A stretch of 64,000 bases of DNA, taken from positions 62,001 to 126,000 of the forward strand of contig CAINTJ010000029.1 of assembly GCA_903853385.1 (NCBI GenBank). The letters run 5' to 3'. The position numbers were made by a program, and so were the translations under genes. Below are positions 37,194 to 50,447 of this stretch, in pieces. Position 1 is the first letter of the stretch; each line of letters opens with the position of its first letter. A model generated the notes under the pieces. It made no database searches. It was not told where the DNA came from and saw only the letters and a list, made by a program, of their open reading frames with translations. Source of the DNA: an uncultured Gammaproteobacteria bacterium (GTDB lineage Bacteria > Pseudomonadota > Gammaproteobacteria > Pseudomonadales > Pseudohongiellaceae).

Positions 37194-40100
37194 ATGAGCA
37201 GCAAACCCGGCTTTGTCCACCTCAGACTCCACTCGGAATATTCGATTGTGGACAGTCTGATTCGCATCAAGCCGCTGGCTGCACGCGTGGCCGAATTAAA
37301 AATGCCGGCAGTAGCCATTACTGACCAGGTCAATTTCTACGCACTGATCAAGTTTTATATTGCAGCCAACAACAAGGGCGTCAAAGCCGTTTGCGGCTGC
37401 GATTTGTTCATAGTCGAGGATGACAACCCTGACCAGCTGTCCGTGCTGGTAGTGCTGGTCAAAAACCTCAAGGGCTATCGCAATCTGGTGCAGTTGATTT
37501 CGCGTGCGCATCTGGAAGGGCAGGCGCGCGGCAATATCACGGTGCGGCGCAGCTGGCTGCAGGGCAATACCGAAGGTCTCATTGCCTTGTCCGGAGCTGG
37601 CAAGGGCGATGTAGGCCAGGCCTTGCTCGCCAATGACATGGCGCAGGCCACCAGGTTGCTGCAGGCATGGCTGCAATTGTTTCCCGACAATTTCTATCTG
37701 GAATTGCATCGCACCGGCCGTCCCGGCGAGGCCGAGCATGTAACCCGTGCAGTAACATTGGCGCTCGCCACCGCCACTCCGGTAGTGGCTACCAATGATG
37801 TACGTTTTCTCAGGCAGCAGGATTTTGAAGCCCATGAAATAAGAGTCTGCATCAATGAGCGCCGCACTATTGATGACCCGCGCCGGCCACGGACCTATTC
37901 CGAACAGCAGTATTTGCGCAGTACTGAAGAAATGCAGGAGTTGTTCAGTGATTTGCCGGAAGCGCTGGAAAACTCGGTTGAAATAGCCAAACGCTGTAAT
38001 CTGGAACTGCAACTGGGCAAGCCATTCCTGCCCAATTATCCGGTTCCGCCCGGTCTCACACTGGCGGATTTTTTCCGGCTGGAATGTACTAACGGTCTTG
38101 AGCTGCGTTTGCAAAAACTTTTCGATACCAGTCGCAGCGATTTCACAACCATCAAACAGCGCTATCTCGACCGGCTGGAATTCGAGCTTGGCATCATCAA
38201 CCAGATGGGCTTTGCCGGTTACTTCCTCATCGTGATGGAGTTTATCCAGTGGTCGCGTGACAACGATATTCCGGTGGGGCCGGGCAGGGGCTCAGGTGCC
38301 GGCTCGCTGGTAGCCTATTCCCTGCGCATCACTGATCTGGATCCACTGGCCTATGACTTGCTGTTCGAGCGCTTTCTCAATCCCGAGCGTGTGTCGATGC
38401 CGGATTTTGATGTGGATTTTTGCATGGATGGCCGTGATCGCGTGATTGAACATGTGGCCGATCTCTATGGTCATGATGCGGTGTCGCAGATCATCACATT
38501 CGGAACCATGGCGGCCAAAGCCGTGATTCGCGATGTCGGCAGGGTGCAGGGCAAGCCCTATTCGCTGGCGGACAAACTGTCGAAGCTGATTCCGTTTGAA
38601 GTTGGCATAACGCTGGAAAAAGCCCGCAAGGATGAGCCGCAACTGGTCGAGTTCCTGGCTGCTGATGCCGATGCGCAGGAAATCATGGAAATGGCCGAGC
38701 AACTTGAAGGCCTGGTGCGCAATGTCGGCAAGCATGCCGGGGGCGTGGTAATTGCTCCCACCAAGCTGACCGATTTCACGCCGCTGTACTGTGATGAAAG
38801 CGGTGGCAACCTGGTGACCCAGTTCGACAAGAACGATGTCGAGAGCGCTGGTCTGGTCAAATTCGACTTCCTGGGGCTGCGCACGCTGACCATCATCGAC
38901 TGGGCGGTGCGCATGATTGCCGAGGCCCATCCGGACCAGCCGCGTGTGAATATATCCACACTGCCTCTCAACGATCCCAAAATCTTTGCGATGCTTGAGA
39001 AAGGCGAAGCTTCCGCGGTATTCCAGCTGGAATCCCGCGGCATGAAGGATCTGATGAAGCGGCTCAAGCCCAGTAATTTTGAAGACATCATCGCGCTGGT
39101 GGCACTGTTCCGGCCCGGGCCACTGGGGTCGGGCATGGTGGATGACTTCATTGATCGCAAACACGGTCGCAAGGAAGTGAGCTATCCGCATCCGGATCTG
39201 GAGCCGGTGCTTAAAAACACCTACGGCGTCATCCTGTACCAGGAGCAGGTAATGAAAATCGCGCAAGTGCTGGCCAATTACACATTGGGCGGTGCCGACA
39301 TGTTGCGTCGCGCGATGGGCAAGAAAAAGCCGGAAGAAATGCACAAGCAGCGCGTGATCTTTCTCGCAGGTGCTGCCGCCCGCCACATCAATGCCGATCA
39401 GGCCAGTGCCATCTTTGATTTGATGGAAAAATTCGCCGACTACGGCTTCAACAAATCCCACTCGGCTGCCTATGCGCTGGTTTCGTACCAGACCGCCTGG
39501 CTCAAATGCTATTACCCGGCTTTTTTCATGGCGGCCGTGTTGTCGGCAGATATGCAGCACACTGACAAAATCGTGGTAATGGTGGAAGAAAGCCGCCGCA
39601 TGGGTTTGCGGGTGCAACCGCCAGACATCAATCACGGCAATTTTGCTTTTGTCGGCGACAAAAGCGGCCAGATCGTCTATGGGCTGGGCGCGATCAAGGG
39701 TTTGGGAGAGGGTCCGGTACACAACCTGATCCAGGTACGAGAGCAATCGGGCCCGTTCTCTGACCTGTTTGATTTCTGCAAGCGGGTCGATCTGGCGCTG
39801 GTCAACAAGCGCGCGATTGAGGCGCTGATCAGGGCCGGTGCTTGTGACAGTTTCGGTGCCGATCGCGCCGTGCTGCTGGCCAGCATGCCGGAAGCGGTAC
39901 AGACCGCAGAGCAGAATTCTATGATGCAGCAAAGTGGTGTCGGCGATCTGTTTGGCGAGAGCATTACTGCTGTGACCACCGGCGACGTCTACGCCAATTT
40001 TCGTCAAATCCGCCCGTGGAGCGAGCATCGCCGCCTGCAGGAAGAGAAGGAAACCCTGGGCCTGTATTTGTCAGGCCATCCGATTTCCGCTTGCCTGCCG

Positions 40101-40772
40101 GAGTTGTCACGCTTCGTGCGTCACAATATCAACAACCTCAAGGCCGAAAGGGGCCAACAATTGGTCGCTGGTCTGGTGCATGAGGTGCGCTTGATCAAGA
40201 GCAAGAAAGGCGATGCCATGGCGGTGGTAACCCTCGATGACCGCAGTGGGCGCATTGAGGCAACCTTGTTTCCTGATAATTATCAGCAATATCGGGAGAT
40301 TTTGAAGGTGGATACCGTGGTGGTGGTGGAAGGCTCGGTAGCGATGGATGATTTCAATGGCAACAGCAAGCTCAAGGTAACCGCCCGCCGCGTGATGAGG
40401 CTGGAAGAGGCCCGCCGTGAATATGCCAGAACCCTCAGCCTAACCTTGCAAGCCCATCAATTGCAGGTAGAATCGCTGGCCGCTCTGGAGTCGCTGCTGG
40501 GCTCGTTCCGGCTGGATGCTATGCCCCAATCACCACCGAGGCCGCCACCGTCCCGCCCGGCCAGGGAGGGGCGCCACAATGGCGCAGCCGAGGCTGAGGC
40601 CAGAGAGCCCGGGTGCACGATCTTGCTGCATCTGGAAAAAGCCGGTGCGGCCGGTGGTGTAAAAGGAATAATCAGTCTTGGGCCAAAGTGGCGTGTGCAA
40701 CCGGACGATGAATTGCTCGTGCGCTTGCGAGAGCGTTTTGGTAGTGCCAGTGTGGTGCTAAATTACCAGTAG
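37194..40772 (+). CDS. dnaE: DNA polymerase III alpha subunit
   Basis: 1192 residues. An N-terminal PHP domain (FVHLRLHSEYSIVDSLIRIKPL), palm with catalytic Asps in PDFDVDFCMDGRDRVI (D404 and D406), then GPGRGSGAGSLVAYSL, fingers, a helix-hairpin-helix region, and an OB domain (LVAGLVHEVRLIKSKKGDAMAVVTLDD) are all in order. The extreme C-terminus carries a proline-arginine rich stretch (about 1110-1140, SPPRPPPSRPAREGRHNG) before a final fold ending VVLNYQ. It is the replicative polymerase. An 85-bp gap separates it from rnhB, and it is followed by accA. Confidence 0.98.
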   Translation: MSSKPGFVHLRLHSEYSIVDSLIRIKPLAARVAELKMPAVAITDQVNFYALIKFYIAANNKGVKAVCGCDLFIVEDDNPDQLSVLVVLVKNLKGYRNLVQLISRAHLEGQARGNITVRRSWLQGNTEGLIALSGAGKGDVGQALLANDMAQATRLLQAWLQLFPDNFYLELHRTGRPGEAEHVTRAVTLALATATPVVATNDVRFLRQQDFEAHEIRVCINERRTIDDPRRPRTYSEQQYLRSTEEMQELFSDLPEALENSVEIAKRCNLELQLGKPFLPNYPVPPGLTLADFFRLECTNGLELRLQKLFDTSRSDFTTIKQRYLDRLEFELGIINQMGFAGYFLIVMEFIQWSRDNDIPVGPGRGSGAGSLVAYSLRITDLDPLAYDLLFERFLNPERVSMPDFDVDFCMDGRDRVIEHVADLYGHDAVSQIITFGTMAAKAVIRDVGRVQGKPYSLADKLSKLIPFEVGITLEKARKDEPQLVEFLAADADAQEIMEMAEQLEGLVRNVGKHAGGVVIAPTKLTDFTPLYCDESGGNLVTQFDKNDVESAGLVKFDFLGLRTLTIIDWAVRMIAEAHPDQPRVNISTLPLNDPKIFAMLEKGEASAVFQLESRGMKDLMKRLKPSNFEDIIALVALFRPGPLGSGMVDDFIDRKHGRKEVSYPHPDLEPVLKNTYGVILYQEQVMKIAQVLANYTLGGADMLRRAMGKKKPEEMHKQRVIFLAGAAARHINADQASAIFDLMEKFADYGFNKSHSAAYALVSYQTAWLKCYYPAFFMAAVLSADMQHTDKIVVMVEESRRMGLRVQPPDINHGNFAFVGDKSGQIVYGLGAIKGLGEGPVHNLIQVREQSGPFSDLFDFCKRVDLALVNKRAIEALIRAGACDSFGADRAVLLASMPEAVQTAEQNSMMQQSGVGDLFGESITAVTTGDVYANFRQIRPWSEHRRLQEEKETLGLYLSGHPISACLPELSRFVRHNINNLKAERGQQLVAGLVHEVRLIKSKKGDAMAVVTLDDRSGRIEATLFPDNYQQYREILKVDTVVVVEGSVAMDDFNGNSKLKVTARRVMRLEEARREYARTLSLTLQAHQLQVESLAALESLLGSFRLDAMPQSPPRPPPSRPAREGRHNGAAEAEAREPGCTILLHLEKAGAAGGVKGIISLGPKWRVQPDDELLVRLRERFGSASVVLNYQ

Positions 40773-40791
40773 TGTGACTGTAACGTAACTT

Positions 40792-41751
40792 ATGAACCCT
40801 GATTATCTGGATTTCGAACAACCGATTGCCGACCTTGAGATAAAAATCAATGAGCTGCGGCTGGTTGGTTCCGACAACAAACTCAACATCAGCGATGAAA
40901 TCAGCAAGCTGCAGGACAAGAGCCGCAAACTCACCGAGAAAATTTTCGGCGCGCTGACACCCTGGCAGATTTCCATGCTGGCGCGCCATCCGCTGCGCCC
41001 CTATACCGAAGATTACATCCGCTTCATTTTCAATGATTTTGATGAGTTGCATGGTGATCGTTATTTTGCTGATGATCCGGCGCTGATCGGCGGTGTCGCC
41101 TATCTGGAACAGACACCGGTCATGCTGATAGGTCACCAGAAAGGCCGTGGTACTACCGAAAAAGTGAGGCGTAATTTCGGCATGCCCAAACCCGAGGGAT
41201 ACCGCAAGGCGCGTCGACTGATGTTGCTGGCCGAACGTTACCGAATGCCAGTGCTGACTTTTATTGATACGCCAGGAGCTTATCCCGGTGTGGATTCTGA
41301 AGCGCGCGGCATCAACGAAGCCATTGCCGAAAACCTGGCCGTGATGTCGCGCTTGCGAACCCCCATCATTGCCACGGTTACCGGAGAAGGCAATTCCGGC
41401 GGAGCCATTGCCATCGGCGTCTGTGATCATCTCAACATGCTGCAATATTCCACCTATTTCGTTATTTCACCGGAAGGTTGTGCCACTATTTTGTGGAAAT
41501 CATCTGATCACAAAGCCTCGGCCGCCGAGGCCATGGGTGTCACTTCTACCCGTCTGGAAGAGCTGGGGATTGTTGATCAGACCATTGCCGAACCATTGGG
41601 TGGCGCCCATCGTGACATGGAGGTGATGGCGGAGCGCTTGAAAGGCCAGTTGATCGAGCAGGTAGACCGTTTCAGCAAAATGAATATGGAAGAACTGCTG
41701 GAACGTCGCTATCGCCGCCTGATGAGTCATGGCGCCCAGCGCGCCCGCTGA
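40792..41751 (+). CDS. accA: Acetyl-CoA carboxylase carboxyltransferase subunit alpha
   Basis: 319 residues. [17 protein letters not shown] is the typical N-terminus, and [48 protein letters not shown] and [41 protein letters not shown] are crotonase-fold landmarks. With AccD it transfers CO2 from biotin to acetyl-CoA, giving malonyl-CoA for the fab cluster downstream. It overlaps tilS by 23 bp. Confidence 0.98.
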   Translation: MNPDYLDFEQPIADLEIKINELRLVGSDNKLNISDEISKLQDKSRKLTEKIFGALTPWQISMLARHPLRPYTEDYIRFIFNDFDELHGDRYFADDPALIGGVAYLEQTPVMLIGHQKGRGTTEKVRRNFGMPKPEGYRKARRLMLLAERYRMPVLTFIDTPGAYPGVDSEARGINEAIAENLAVMSRLRTPIIATVTGEGNSGGAIAIGVCDHLNMLQYSTYFVISPEGCATILWKSSDHKASAAEAMGVTSTRLEELGIVDQTIAEPLGGAHRDMEVMAERLKGQLIEQVDRFSKMNMEELLERRYRRLMSHGAQRAR

Positions 41752-43120
41752 TCCGTCCGAGGCAGGCGATTTACAGCCCCCGGGGCTGCTCTCGCTGTGT
41801 CCTGCGTTATCGTCTGCCCAAGCCCTGTGCGTGGCTGTTAGCGGCGGTCTTGATTCCACCGTGTTGTTGCACTTGCTCTGGCAGCTGCGAGCAAAAGGCC
41901 TGCTCACAGCGCCACTGCGGGCACTGCATATCCATCATGGCCTGCAAGCCGCTGCCGATAGCTGGCTTGAGCATTGTCGCCAACAATGCCGGCAGTGGGA
42001 TATTGCCTTTACCGGTAAGCATGTCAATGCCAGTGCCAGCAGCGGTGAAAGCCCGGAAGCAGCAGCACGTGAGGCACGCTATCAGGCGTATGCGACAGAA
42101 TTGCAGGCAGGGGAGGTGCTGGTATTGGCCCATCATGGTGATGACCAGGCCGAAACCCTGTTGCTGAGGTTGATGCGTGGCAGTGGGGTGGCAGGGCTCG
42201 CTGGTATGCCGCAGGCCCGGCTATTGGCCGCAGGCAGCCTGCTGCGGCCGCTGCTGGGGCTGCGCAGGCACCAGCTGGAACATTATGCGCAGGCCCAAGG
42301 CTTGCAGTTTGTGGAAGACCCCAGTAACGCGGATCATCGCTTCGACCGTAATTTCGTCCGCGCAGAAATCCTGCCACGGCTGCAGCACCGCTGGCCTTCA
42401 GCCGCAGCGTCGTTGCTGCGATCAGCAGAACTCTTGCATGAGGCCGATACACTGCTGCAGGAACTGGCAGCGCTGGATTTGCTGGCGGCGGTTCAGCATT
42501 TCCCCAACCGCTTGTCACTGCCAGTATTACGCCAGCTGAGTCCGGCGCGGCAACGCAATTTGTTGCGTTACTGGCTGGAACAGCAGCCAGTCGAGCTGGC
42601 CGGCCCGGCTCCGTCTTACCAGCTGCTGCATCGCTGTGTGCGTGAATTGATCAAGCCGGCTTCAGCTGAATATCTGATGATGGCATGGGGCAAAGGCAGC
42701 CAGGCCCGGCAATTGCATCGCTATCGGGATACGCTCTATTTGCTGCGACCTTTGCCGCCAGTGCCCGCTGCCTGCAGCTGGAATCCACAGACCCCCCTGC
42801 AGCTGCCTACTCCGCTGGGATCCTTGCACTGGGACATATCAAACATTACCGGCACGGCGTCATTGTTGCCGCTAAACGTGAAATTCCGCGGTGGCAGTGA
42901 ACGTGTAACCAAAGCCGATGGACACCACCAATCTCTTAAACATTATTGGCAAGCTCGTGGCATTCCGCCCTGGCTGCGCGGCCATGTGCCGTTGCTTTAT
43001 CACGGATCGGCGCTGATTGCGGTTGGCGAAGAAATAATGCCTGATACAATACTGGCTCACGTGGTAAAAAATGTGAGTCCTTTGTATTGGCAAAGATCAC
43101 ATTTGCTTTGCGGATGGTAA
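41729..43120 (+). CDS. tilS: tRNA(Ile)-lysidine synthase TilS
   Basis: 463 residues. The PP-loop [16 protein letters not shown] binds ATP and [13 protein letters not shown] is characteristic. [29 protein letters not shown] follows, and the C-terminal domain has [43 protein letters not shown]. It puts lysine on C34 of the CAU-anticodon tRNA-Ile so that it reads AUA. The start inside accA (41729) gives the normal N-terminal length. Confidence 0.97.
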   Translation: MAPSAPADPSEAGDLQPPGLLSLCPALSSAQALCVAVSGGLDSTVLLHLLWQLRAKGLLTAPLRALHIHHGLQAAADSWLEHCRQQCRQWDIAFTGKHVNASASSGESPEAAAREARYQAYATELQAGEVLVLAHHGDDQAETLLLRLMRGSGVAGLAGMPQARLLAAGSLLRPLLGLRRHQLEHYAQAQGLQFVEDPSNADHRFDRNFVRAEILPRLQHRWPSAAASLLRSAELLHEADTLLQELAALDLLAAVQHFPNRLSLPVLRQLSPARQRNLLRYWLEQQPVELAGPAPSYQLLHRCVRELIKPASAEYLMMAWGKGSQARQLHRYRDTLYLLRPLPPVPAACSWNPQTPLQLPTPLGSLHWDISNITGTASLLPLNVKFRGGSERVTKADGHHQSLKHYWQARGIPPWLRGHVPLLYHGSALIAVGEEIMPDTILAHVVKNVSPLYWQRSHLLCGW

Positions 43121-44824
<1,704 letters not shown>

Positions 44825-45685
44825 GTGGTGACAGACTCTCCTGCACAGATTGCGTTGCAACTCGGGAAGATCCCCATCGCCAATCACTTGCCGATGCTGT
44901 TGATTGGTGGCATGAACGTACTGGAATCGGAAGAGCTGGCGCTGGAAGTGGCAAGCGAGTTCAAGCGCGTGTGCAACAAGCTCGGCATCCCGTATGTGTT
45001 CAAGGCCTCCTTCGACAAGGCCAACCGTTCCTCGATACATTCATACCGGGGACCTGGTTTGGAGAAAGGTCTGCAGATCCTTGATCGTATCAAACAGCAA
45101 TTGCAGGTGCCGTTGCTGACGGATGTGCATGAACCTCAACAGGCACAAGCCGTGGCGCAGGTGGTGGATATCCTGCAATTGCCGGCTTTTCTTTCACGCC
45201 AGACTGATCTGGTGCTGGCGCTGGCAAAGACCGGTGCGATGATCAATATCAAGAAGGCCCAGTTTCTGTCCCCACGCGAAATGAGCCACATTCTCCGCAA
45301 ATTCGAAGAGGCGGGTAACAGCAAGCTCATGCTGTGTGAACGCGGCTCCAGTTTTGGTTATAACAATCTGGTGGTCGACATGCTGGGTTTTCCCATCATG
45401 AAAAAATTCGGCTATCCTGTACTGTTCGACGTGACCCATTCCTTGCAGATGCCGGGAGGGCGCAGTGACAGCGCCGATGGTCGCCGTCAGGATGTGCTGG
45501 CACTGGCGCGGGCCGGCATCTCGCAAGGTATTGCCGGATTGTTTCTGGAAGCGCATCCTGATCCGGACAAGGCTAGGTGCGATGGTCCCTGCGCATTGCC
45601 GCTGGCGGTGCTGGAGCCGTTTTTGCAGCAGTTGCAGGCGCTGGATAACCTGGTCAAAAGCCAGTCTGAACTCGTGATCCGCTGA
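44825..45685 (+). CDS. kdsA: 3-deoxy-8-phosphooctulonate synthase
   Basis: 286 residues, a TIM barrel. [65 protein letters not shown] and [10 protein letters not shown] are conserved PEP- and arabinose-5-phosphate-binding segments; the catalytic Cys-type metal site was not checked residue by residue. It makes Kdo-8-phosphate for the LPS inner core. GTG start at 44825, directly after the pyrG stop; a second GTG follows immediately. Its product feeds the lipid A/LPS pathway begun by lpxA above. Confidence 0.97.
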   Translation: MVTDSPAQIALQLGKIPIANHLPMLLIGGMNVLESEELALEVASEFKRVCNKLGIPYVFKASFDKANRSSIHSYRGPGLEKGLQILDRIKQQLQVPLLTDVHEPQQAQAVAQVVDILQLPAFLSRQTDLVLALAKTGAMINIKKAQFLSPREMSHILRKFEEAGNSKLMLCERGSSFGYNNLVVDMLGFPIMKKFGYPVLFDVTHSLQMPGGRSDSADGRRQDVLALARAGISQGIAGLFLEAHPDPDKARCDGPCALPLAVLEPFLQQLQALDNLVKSQSELVIR

Positions 45686-45734
45686 CCCTGACGGAAGCAC
45701 CGGATTTGTATAAGCGGTATTGGTAAAGAGGTAA

Positions 45735-47045
<1,311 letters not shown>

Positions 47046-47070
47046 CACTTACAGTCTGCAGGGTTGAATT

Positions 47071-47385
47071 ATGAAAATCGTCCTGGCAATCCTGATTGTG
47101 GTACTGGTGGCGCTGCAGATTCGTCTGTGGCGCGGCGAGGGCAGTCTGTCGGATATCGAACGGCTTGAACATGAGATCGCCAGCCAGACCACCACCAATG
47201 CCGGTCTAGACCAGCGCAACAAAAGGTTGTTGCAGCAAGTCAGCGATCTGAAGACCGGACTGGATTCAGTGGAAGAGCATGCAAGAAGCGAGATGGGACT
47301 CATCAAAAAGGGTGAAACCTACTATCTGATCGTCGACAAGAATCAGACGCGCAGTGCGATGGCAGTCGCGCCCACGGCTCAATGA
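47071..47385 (+). CDS. ftsB: Cell division protein FtsB
   Basis: 104 residues. One membrane helix (about 3-20, IVLAILIVVLVALQIRLW), then a periplasmic coiled coil (about 28-65), and the C-terminal YYLIVDK region. The LWRGEGSL segment after the helix is typical. It forms the FtsQLB complex that activates septal peptidoglycan synthesis. It lies between eno and ispD as in most gammaproteobacteria. Confidence 0.95.
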   Translation: MKIVLAILIVVLVALQIRLWRGEGSLSDIERLEHEIASQTTTNAGLDQRNKRLLQQVSDLKTGLDSVEEHARSEMGLIKKGETYYLIVDKNQTRSAMAVAPTAQ

Positions 47386-47389
47386 GCAC

Positions 47390-48115
47390 ATGAACGATAC
47401 GGTGTCAGCGGGCACAAGGTTCCATCTGGTGCTGCCTGCTGCGGGCAGTGGCGAGCGCATGGGTAGTACTCGCCCCAAACAATATCTGGAACTTGGTGGT
47501 CGCTCCTTGTTGCAGCATACGCTGGAACGCCTGGGTACCATGGATTGCTTCAGCAGCATTGTGCTGGTGCTGGCTGCTGATGACCCCTGGTGGCCGGCAA
47601 TCAAGACCGGACTGGCTTTGGCCCTGCAGAAAAAAATAGTGGTAGTGACCGGTGGCCAGGAGCGTTGTGACTCGGTTCGCTGTGGTTTGCTGGCGCTGCA
47701 GGACAGTGTTGACTCCCATGATTTTGTGCTGGTACACGATGTAGTACGTCCATGCGTGCGTCAGAGTGATGTCCGGTTATTGATGGATGTGCTGGGCAAT
47801 GAAGTGGCTGGGGGCTTATTGGCTACTCCGTTACGCGATACGCTCAAGCGTGCCGATGCTGCGGGCAGGGTTGCCATGACCATTGACCGTTCCCGGCTGT
47901 GGTGTGCAGCGACACCGCAAATGTTTCGATATCACATTTTAAAGCAGGCGCTCGAACTCATGGCTGATACACAACGTAAAGTGACGGATGAAGCCGAGGC
48001 CGTAGAGGCATTGGGCTACAAGGTAAAACTTGTGCAAGGTCACGCTGACAATATCAAAATAACCTATCCGGATGACTTGCCGCTGGCGGCTTTGATTCTG
48101 GCAGCGGCGGACTGA
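47390..48115 (+). CDS. ispD: 2-C-methyl-D-erythritol 4-phosphate cytidylyltransferase
   Basis: 241 residues. The nucleotide loop LVLPAAGSGERMGSTRPKQYLELGGRSLLQHTL, VLVHDVVRPCV with the catalytic or CTP-contacting residues, and RSRLWCAATPQMFRY followed by TDEAEAVEALGYKVKLVQG are conserved. It makes CDP-methylerythritol in the MEP pathway. The ATG at 47390 lies 4 bp after ftsB; an earlier in-frame codon inside ftsB is not needed. It directly abuts ispF. Confidence 0.97.
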   Translation: MNDTVSAGTRFHLVLPAAGSGERMGSTRPKQYLELGGRSLLQHTLERLGTMDCFSSIVLVLAADDPWWPAIKTGLALALQKKIVVVTGGQERCDSVRCGLLALQDSVDSHDFVLVHDVVRPCVRQSDVRLLMDVLGNEVAGGLLATPLRDTLKRADAAGRVAMTIDRSRLWCAATPQMFRYHILKQALELMADTQRKVTDEAEAVEALGYKVKLVQGHADNIKITYPDDLPLAALILAAAD

Positions 48116-48616
48116 ATGCAATTGCGTATCGGTAATGGTTATGACGTGCATCGGTTCGCTGAAACCGAAGAGCCGTGTGCCAGCATCACTATTGGGGGAG
48201 TATCGATTGCCAGCAAGCGACGTTTGCTGGCGCACTCCGATGGCGACGTGCTAGTGCATGCCTTGTGCGATGCCTTGCTGGGTGCGTTGGCGCTGGGAGA
48301 TATCGGGCGGCATTTTCCTGATACCGATCCTCAATATCGGGGTATCCGCAGTTTGTTGTTGCTGCAGCTGGTAATGAAGCAAGTGCGTGATTTGGGTTGG
48401 GATATGGTCAATGCCGATATCACCCTGGTTGCGCAGGAGCCGCGTTTTGCTCCGCATGAATTGGCGATTCGTCAAAGTTTGGCTACTACACTGGGAGTTG
48501 AAATCGACCAGATCAGTGTGAAGGCCACTACCACGGAAGGGTTGGGCTTTGCCGGCCGTAAAGAAGGCATTGCTTGCCAGGCAGTGGCGTTGCTGCAAAG
48601 GCAAGCGCGCGCATGA
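48116..48616 (+). CDS. ispF: 2-C-methyl-D-erythritol 2,4-cyclodiphosphate synthase
   Basis: 166 residues. The zinc ligands are in GNGYDVHRF (Asp-x-His) and the next His in LLAHSDGDVLVHALCDALLGALALGDIGRHFPD; VKATTTEGLGFAGRKEGIACQAVALL is the C-terminal signature. It is a trimeric MEP-pathway enzyme. It starts with the base after the ispD stop and overlaps truD by 4 bp, so ispD-ispF-truD are coupled. Confidence 0.98.
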   Translation: MQLRIGNGYDVHRFAETEEPCASITIGGVSIASKRRLLAHSDGDVLVHALCDALLGALALGDIGRHFPDTDPQYRGIRSLLLLQLVMKQVRDLGWDMVNADITLVAQEPRFAPHELAIRQSLATTLGVEIDQISVKATTTEGLGFAGRKEGIACQAVALLQRQARA

Positions 48617-49659
48617 ATTGGCAAAACGAACTTGCCGGCTTGCGTCATGCACATGGAGAACCGGTTTTACGAGGAGTGTTTAAGCAGTTTCCCGAAGATT
48701 TTCAGGTGGAAGAAGAGCTGGGTTTTCAGCCGGATGGTGCCGGCGAGCACGAATTCCTGTTCATCGAAAAAGCCGGCCTGACCACGACCCAGGTGCAGAT
48801 GGAGTTGGCGCGTTGTTATCGCTTGCCGGTTCAGCGTGTCAGTTTTTCCGGGATGAAAGACAAGCAGGCGCTGACAAGGCAGTGGTTCAGTGTGCATGAA
48901 GGCACCAGCAAGCCAGCTATGCCGGTCGAGGTTGTAGTGGCTGGAGTAAAAGTATTGCAGCGATGCCGCAACAGTCGCAAATTGCAGCGAGGTTCACACA
49001 AGTCAAACCGGTTTGTGGTGACTGTGCGTGAATGTGTTGAATTGGCAAGCGGCAGCTGGCAACAACGTTTGCAGCTGATAGGCCAGCGAGGTGTGCCGAA
49101 CTATTTCGGACCGCAACGTTTCGGCTGGGGTGCAGATAATCTTGAGCAGGCTGAGCGGTGGTTCGCAGGGGATGCGCCGCCGCCGCTGTCCCGGACCCGC
49201 CGCAGCATGCTGCTGTCGTCGGCACGCAGCCTGGTTTTCAATGCAGTACTGTCGGAACGGGTTGCTGATGGAAGCTGGGACAAGATACTGCCGGGTGAGT
49301 TGGTGGCGCTCAGTGGCAGCTCCAGCACCTTTGCTGCCAGTCAGGCGACGCCGCCCGAATTACAGCAACGCCTGGAGGAATTTGATATTCATCCTACCGG
49401 GCCACTGTGGGGTGCGGGCGATACGCGTACTGGTGGGCAAGTGGCAGAATTGGAAACGGCGGTGACGAGCCGGTTTGCCGGATTTACTGGCGCACTGGTA
49501 CGGCTTGGCCTGCAGCAGGAGCGCCGCGCCTTGCGCTTGCAGGTACAGGAACTGCAGGCGGAGTTAAGCGACGGTGTTTTGGTCATGTCATTCAGGCTGA
49601 CGCGAGGCGCTTATGCGACGGCCGTTTTACGCGAATTTTTACATTTGGAGAGTCAATGA
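48613..49659 (+). CDS. truD: tRNA pseudouridine(13) synthase
   Basis: 348 residues. FKQFPEDFQVEEELGFQPDGAGEHEFLFIEKAGLTTTQ, SFSGMKDKQALTRQWFSV containing the catalytic Asp, and VPNYFGPQRFGWGADNLEQA are diagnostic. It isomerises U13 of tRNA-Glu. ATG at 48613 inside the ispF end (GCATGA). It also overlaps surE by 4 bp. Confidence 0.97.
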   Translation: MNWQNELAGLRHAHGEPVLRGVFKQFPEDFQVEEELGFQPDGAGEHEFLFIEKAGLTTTQVQMELARCYRLPVQRVSFSGMKDKQALTRQWFSVHEGTSKPAMPVEVVVAGVKVLQRCRNSRKLQRGSHKSNRFVVTVRECVELASGSWQQRLQLIGQRGVPNYFGPQRFGWGADNLEQAERWFAGDAPPPLSRTRRSMLLSSARSLVFNAVLSERVADGSWDKILPGELVALSGSSSTFAASQATPPELQQRLEEFDIHPTGPLWGAGDTRTGGQVAELETAVTSRFAGFTGALVRLGLQQERRALRLQVQELQAELSDGVLVMSFRLTRGAYATAVLREFLHLESQ

Positions 49660-50447
49660 GTTTGCTAGTGTCCAATGATGATGGTGTGCATGCCCCGGGC
49701 TTGCAGGCCTTGGCCCAGGCGCTTGCCGCCGCCAGTCTGGTATTCACTGTCGTAGCGCCTGATCGTGATCGTTCCGGAGTGAGTAACTGTCTTACCCTTG
49801 ATCGCCCGCTGCAGGCTGTGCGCCTGGACAATCGTCATATTGCAGTGGATGGAACCCCCACCGACTGCATCCATCTGGGAACATCCGGCTTGTTTCTGCC
49901 CGAACCCGAACGGGTGTTGTCAGGCATCAATTTTGGCGCCAATCTTGGCGATGATGTGCTGTATTCCGGGACAGTGGCAGCAGCAATGGAAGGGCGTTTT
50001 CTCGCCAAGCCGGCACTGGCAGTTTCACTTGCAGTCACTGATTACGAAGGTGCGGTTGTCAGGCGTTTTCTGGCTGCGGCCACCATTACGTTGTGGCTGC
50101 TGCAGCAAGTTGATAATTTGCCGTTACCACCCCGTACGGTGCTGAATATCAATATACCGGATTTGCCATTATCCGCTATCAAGGGCATCAGACTTACCAG
50201 GCTGGGTCAACGCCTCAAAGGCGAGAATCCCATCGCAACCTCCAATCCGCGCGGCAAGACCTTGTACTGGATCGGCCGGGCCGGCGGTCCGGTGGCACGC
50301 GAGCCGGGCTCGGATTTTCATGCAGTGGAAGCAGGTTTTGTTTCCGTGACCCCCATTCATGCTGACATGCACAGCGCTGAAGCGATGCAGATGGCAGCGG
50401 CAGCCTTTGACTCACTCAGCCAATCATTTGGCAATGGGCGCTCATGA
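49656..50447 (+). CDS. surE: 5'/3'-nucleotidase SurE
   Basis: 263 residues. LLVSNDDGVHAPG carries the metal-binding Asp-Asp, VVAPDRDRSGVSNCLT the Ser region, VDGTPTDCIHLG the next segment, and LSGINFGANLGDDVLYSGTVAAAMEG the Asn ligand and hallmark. It is a stationary-phase phosphatase of nucleoside monophosphates. It sits between truD and pcm, overlapping both by 4 bp. Confidence 0.97.
   Translation: MSLLVSNDDGVHAPGLQALAQALAAASLVFTVVAPDRDRSGVSNCLTLDRPLQAVRLDNRHIAVDGTPTDCIHLGTSGLFLPEPERVLSGINFGANLGDDVLYSGTVAAAMEGRFLAKPALAVSLAVTDYEGAVVRRFLAAATITLWLLQQVDNLPLPPRTVLNINIPDLPLSAIKGIRLTRLGQRLKGENPIATSNPRGKTLYWIGRAGGPVAREPGSDFHAVEAGFVSVTPIHADMHSAEAMQMAAAAFDSLSQSFGNGRS

Noticed and set aside
38292-40028. 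578-codon leftward open frame inside dnaE
   Set aside because: It lies wholly antisense to a highly conserved gene. It is long because of the codon bias of dnaE, and the translation shows no motif.
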